Assembly: GCA_017543005.1 (NCBI GenBank) | Contig: JAFWEA010000288.1 | Coordinates: 1-5,967, forward strand | From: Solobacterium sp. | GTDB lineage: Bacteria; Bacillota_I; Bacilli_A; Erysipelotrichales; Erysipelotrichaceae | Direction: 5' to 3' | DNA: 5,967 nt | Part shown: positions 5,561 to 5,967 of the stretch, one piece after another | Position numbering within the stretch: the first letter of the stretch is position 1 | Layout of the letters: each line of letters opens with the position of its first letter | The notes under the pieces: generated by a model | The model's database searches: none | Told to the model about the DNA's origin: nothing | The model's input: the letters and a program-made list of their open reading frames with translations, nothing else | Program-made: the position numbers and the translations under genes

Positions 5561-5589
5561 ATTGTACATGATTTTGTACAGTGATTCCA
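5561..5589 (-). promoter_or_regulatory. Candidate promoter of the WYL-sir2-HAD operon
   Basis: The minus strand reads TACAAT at 5566-5561 (five of six -10 bases). A weak -35, TGGAAT (three of six), lies at 5589-5584 with a 17-base spacer. Transcription would begin near 5554, about 17 bases before the WYL ATG. The -10 lies inside the TGTACA repeat. The -35 match is poor, so the call is tentative. Confidence 0.4.
5562..5580. repeat. TGTACA-N6-TGTACA element, candidate operator
   Basis: TTGTACA occurs twice, at 5562-5568 and 5574-5580, a direct repeat with a 12-base period. TGTACA is its own reverse complement, so the same element is also an inverted repeat, TGTACA-N6-TGTACA (5563-5580). It sits midway in the divergent gap and overlaps a -10-like hexamer on each strand: TACAAT on minus (5566-5561) and TACAGT on plus (5577-5582). 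Binding there would block both divergent promoters. The neighbouring WYL protein is the obvious candidate binder, but this is inferred from position only. Confidence 0.5.
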
Positions 5590-5631
5590 GACACCGGCCC
5601 TAGACTGAGAGTGCAGCAGGGAGGTGTTGTT

Positions 5632-5967
5632 ATGAACCACAGTGAAAAATTTGCCTTCAATACCGGACTGATCATGCTGGCATATGCGTATGCGGCAACC
5701 GGCTTTGCGGCGGCCGCGGCGGCCTGCGGACTGGCCGCAGCGTGGCTGGCGGCGGTCTGCCATTCGCCCAACCGTCTGCGTGAGAACGGCATGACAATCC
5801 TGTTCCTGCTGATGCCGATGTATCTTTATGGTGAACAGACCGGTTTGCATGCGGCCATGCGGGTCCTGCCGCTGCTGTCGCTGTGCAATGTCATCTATGC
5901 ACTGTTATGGCAGGAGAGCTCCGTCAAGGCGATCCGGGAAACCGAACGGATCCTCTGGCCGGCTGCC
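5632..5967 (+). CDS. Unrecognised Ala/Leu-rich integral membrane protein, 5' part (runs off the window)
   Basis: An open frame of 112 codons runs from the ATG at 5632 to the window edge without a stop. It has a strong ribosome binding site, AGGGAGG (5618-5624), 7 bases upstream. The product is hydrophobic. Likely membrane segments lie at about 9-24, 26-43 (very Ala-rich), 53-67 and 76-93. A basic loop HSPNRLR (44-50) is followed by an amphipathic charged stretch, QESSVKAIRETER (94-106). I do not recognise the family and see no catalytic or transport motif. Divergence from the WYL regulator suggests it may be a regulated target, but this is only context. The G+C-rich alanine codons match local composition, so there is no sign of transfer. 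Confidence 0.7.
   Translation, partial: MNHSEKFAFNTGLIMLAYAYAATGFAAAAAACGLAAAWLAAVCHSPNRLRENGMTILFLLMPMYLYGEQTGLHAAMRVLPLLSLCNVIYALLWQESSVKAIRETERILWPAA

Noticed and set aside
4560..5603. Long plus-strand open frame (347 codons) opposite the WYL gene
   Set aside because: It mirrors the WYL regulator's codon bias, shows no domain and would start inside the sirtuin ribosome binding region. The WYL reading explains every base better.

Overview
This is a compact, gene-dense stretch of a bacterial chromosome. It has strong AGGAGG-type ribosome binding sites, gene overlaps of 2 to 44 bases, one intrinsic terminator and moderately high G+C with a preference for G/C at third codon positions. The gene families point to a Bacillota (Firmicutes) genome: a Clostridia/Bacilli-style CarD protein that starts MYKIDDVVVY, MntP, a Thermotoga-like class U sirtuin and an MBOAT protein. 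A G+C-rich gut lineage such as Erysipelotrichia would fit, but that is a guess from overall flavour and was not tested. No mobile element, CRISPR array, rRNA or tRNA is visible, and no gap longer than 300 bases lacks a gene.

Left part (1-1950). The window opens with the first 17 codons of a leftward MBOAT O-acyltransferase gene. Across a 115-base intergenic region lies a rightward pair: a thioredoxin-fold redoxin (168-740) and an RlmI-type 23S rRNA cytosine methyltransferase (730-1950), overlapping by 11 bases. The intergenic region holds two mirror-image extended -10 promoters forming a 10-bp inverted repeat. A perfect 7-bp hairpin sits at the predicted start of the redoxin mRNA.

Middle part (1951-3142). 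A CarD/CdnL-type RNA polymerase-binding factor (2028-2522) has its own promoter and ends in a strong hairpin-plus-U-tract terminator. The manganese exporter gene mntP (2588-3142) follows. Its 3' end overlaps, tail to tail and by 35 bp, the end of the leftward operon that comes in from the right.

Right part (3108-5967). A tightly packed leftward operon encodes, in transcription order, a WYL-domain regulator (5537-4518), a class U Sir2 NAD-dependent deacetylase (4561-3827) and a YjjG/YfnB-like HAD nucleotidase (3824-3108). Divergent from it is a partial, Ala/Leu-rich membrane protein (5632 to the window end) that I do not recognise. The 94-base divergent gap carries a TGTACA-N6-TGTACA element overlapping -10-like hexamers on both strands, a plausible operator for the WYL protein.

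Most genes are recognisable housekeeping or accessory-housekeeping families. The less ordinary signals are the two symmetric divergent control regions, the WYL-Sir2-HAD operon, and the tail-to-tail overlap with no visible terminator.
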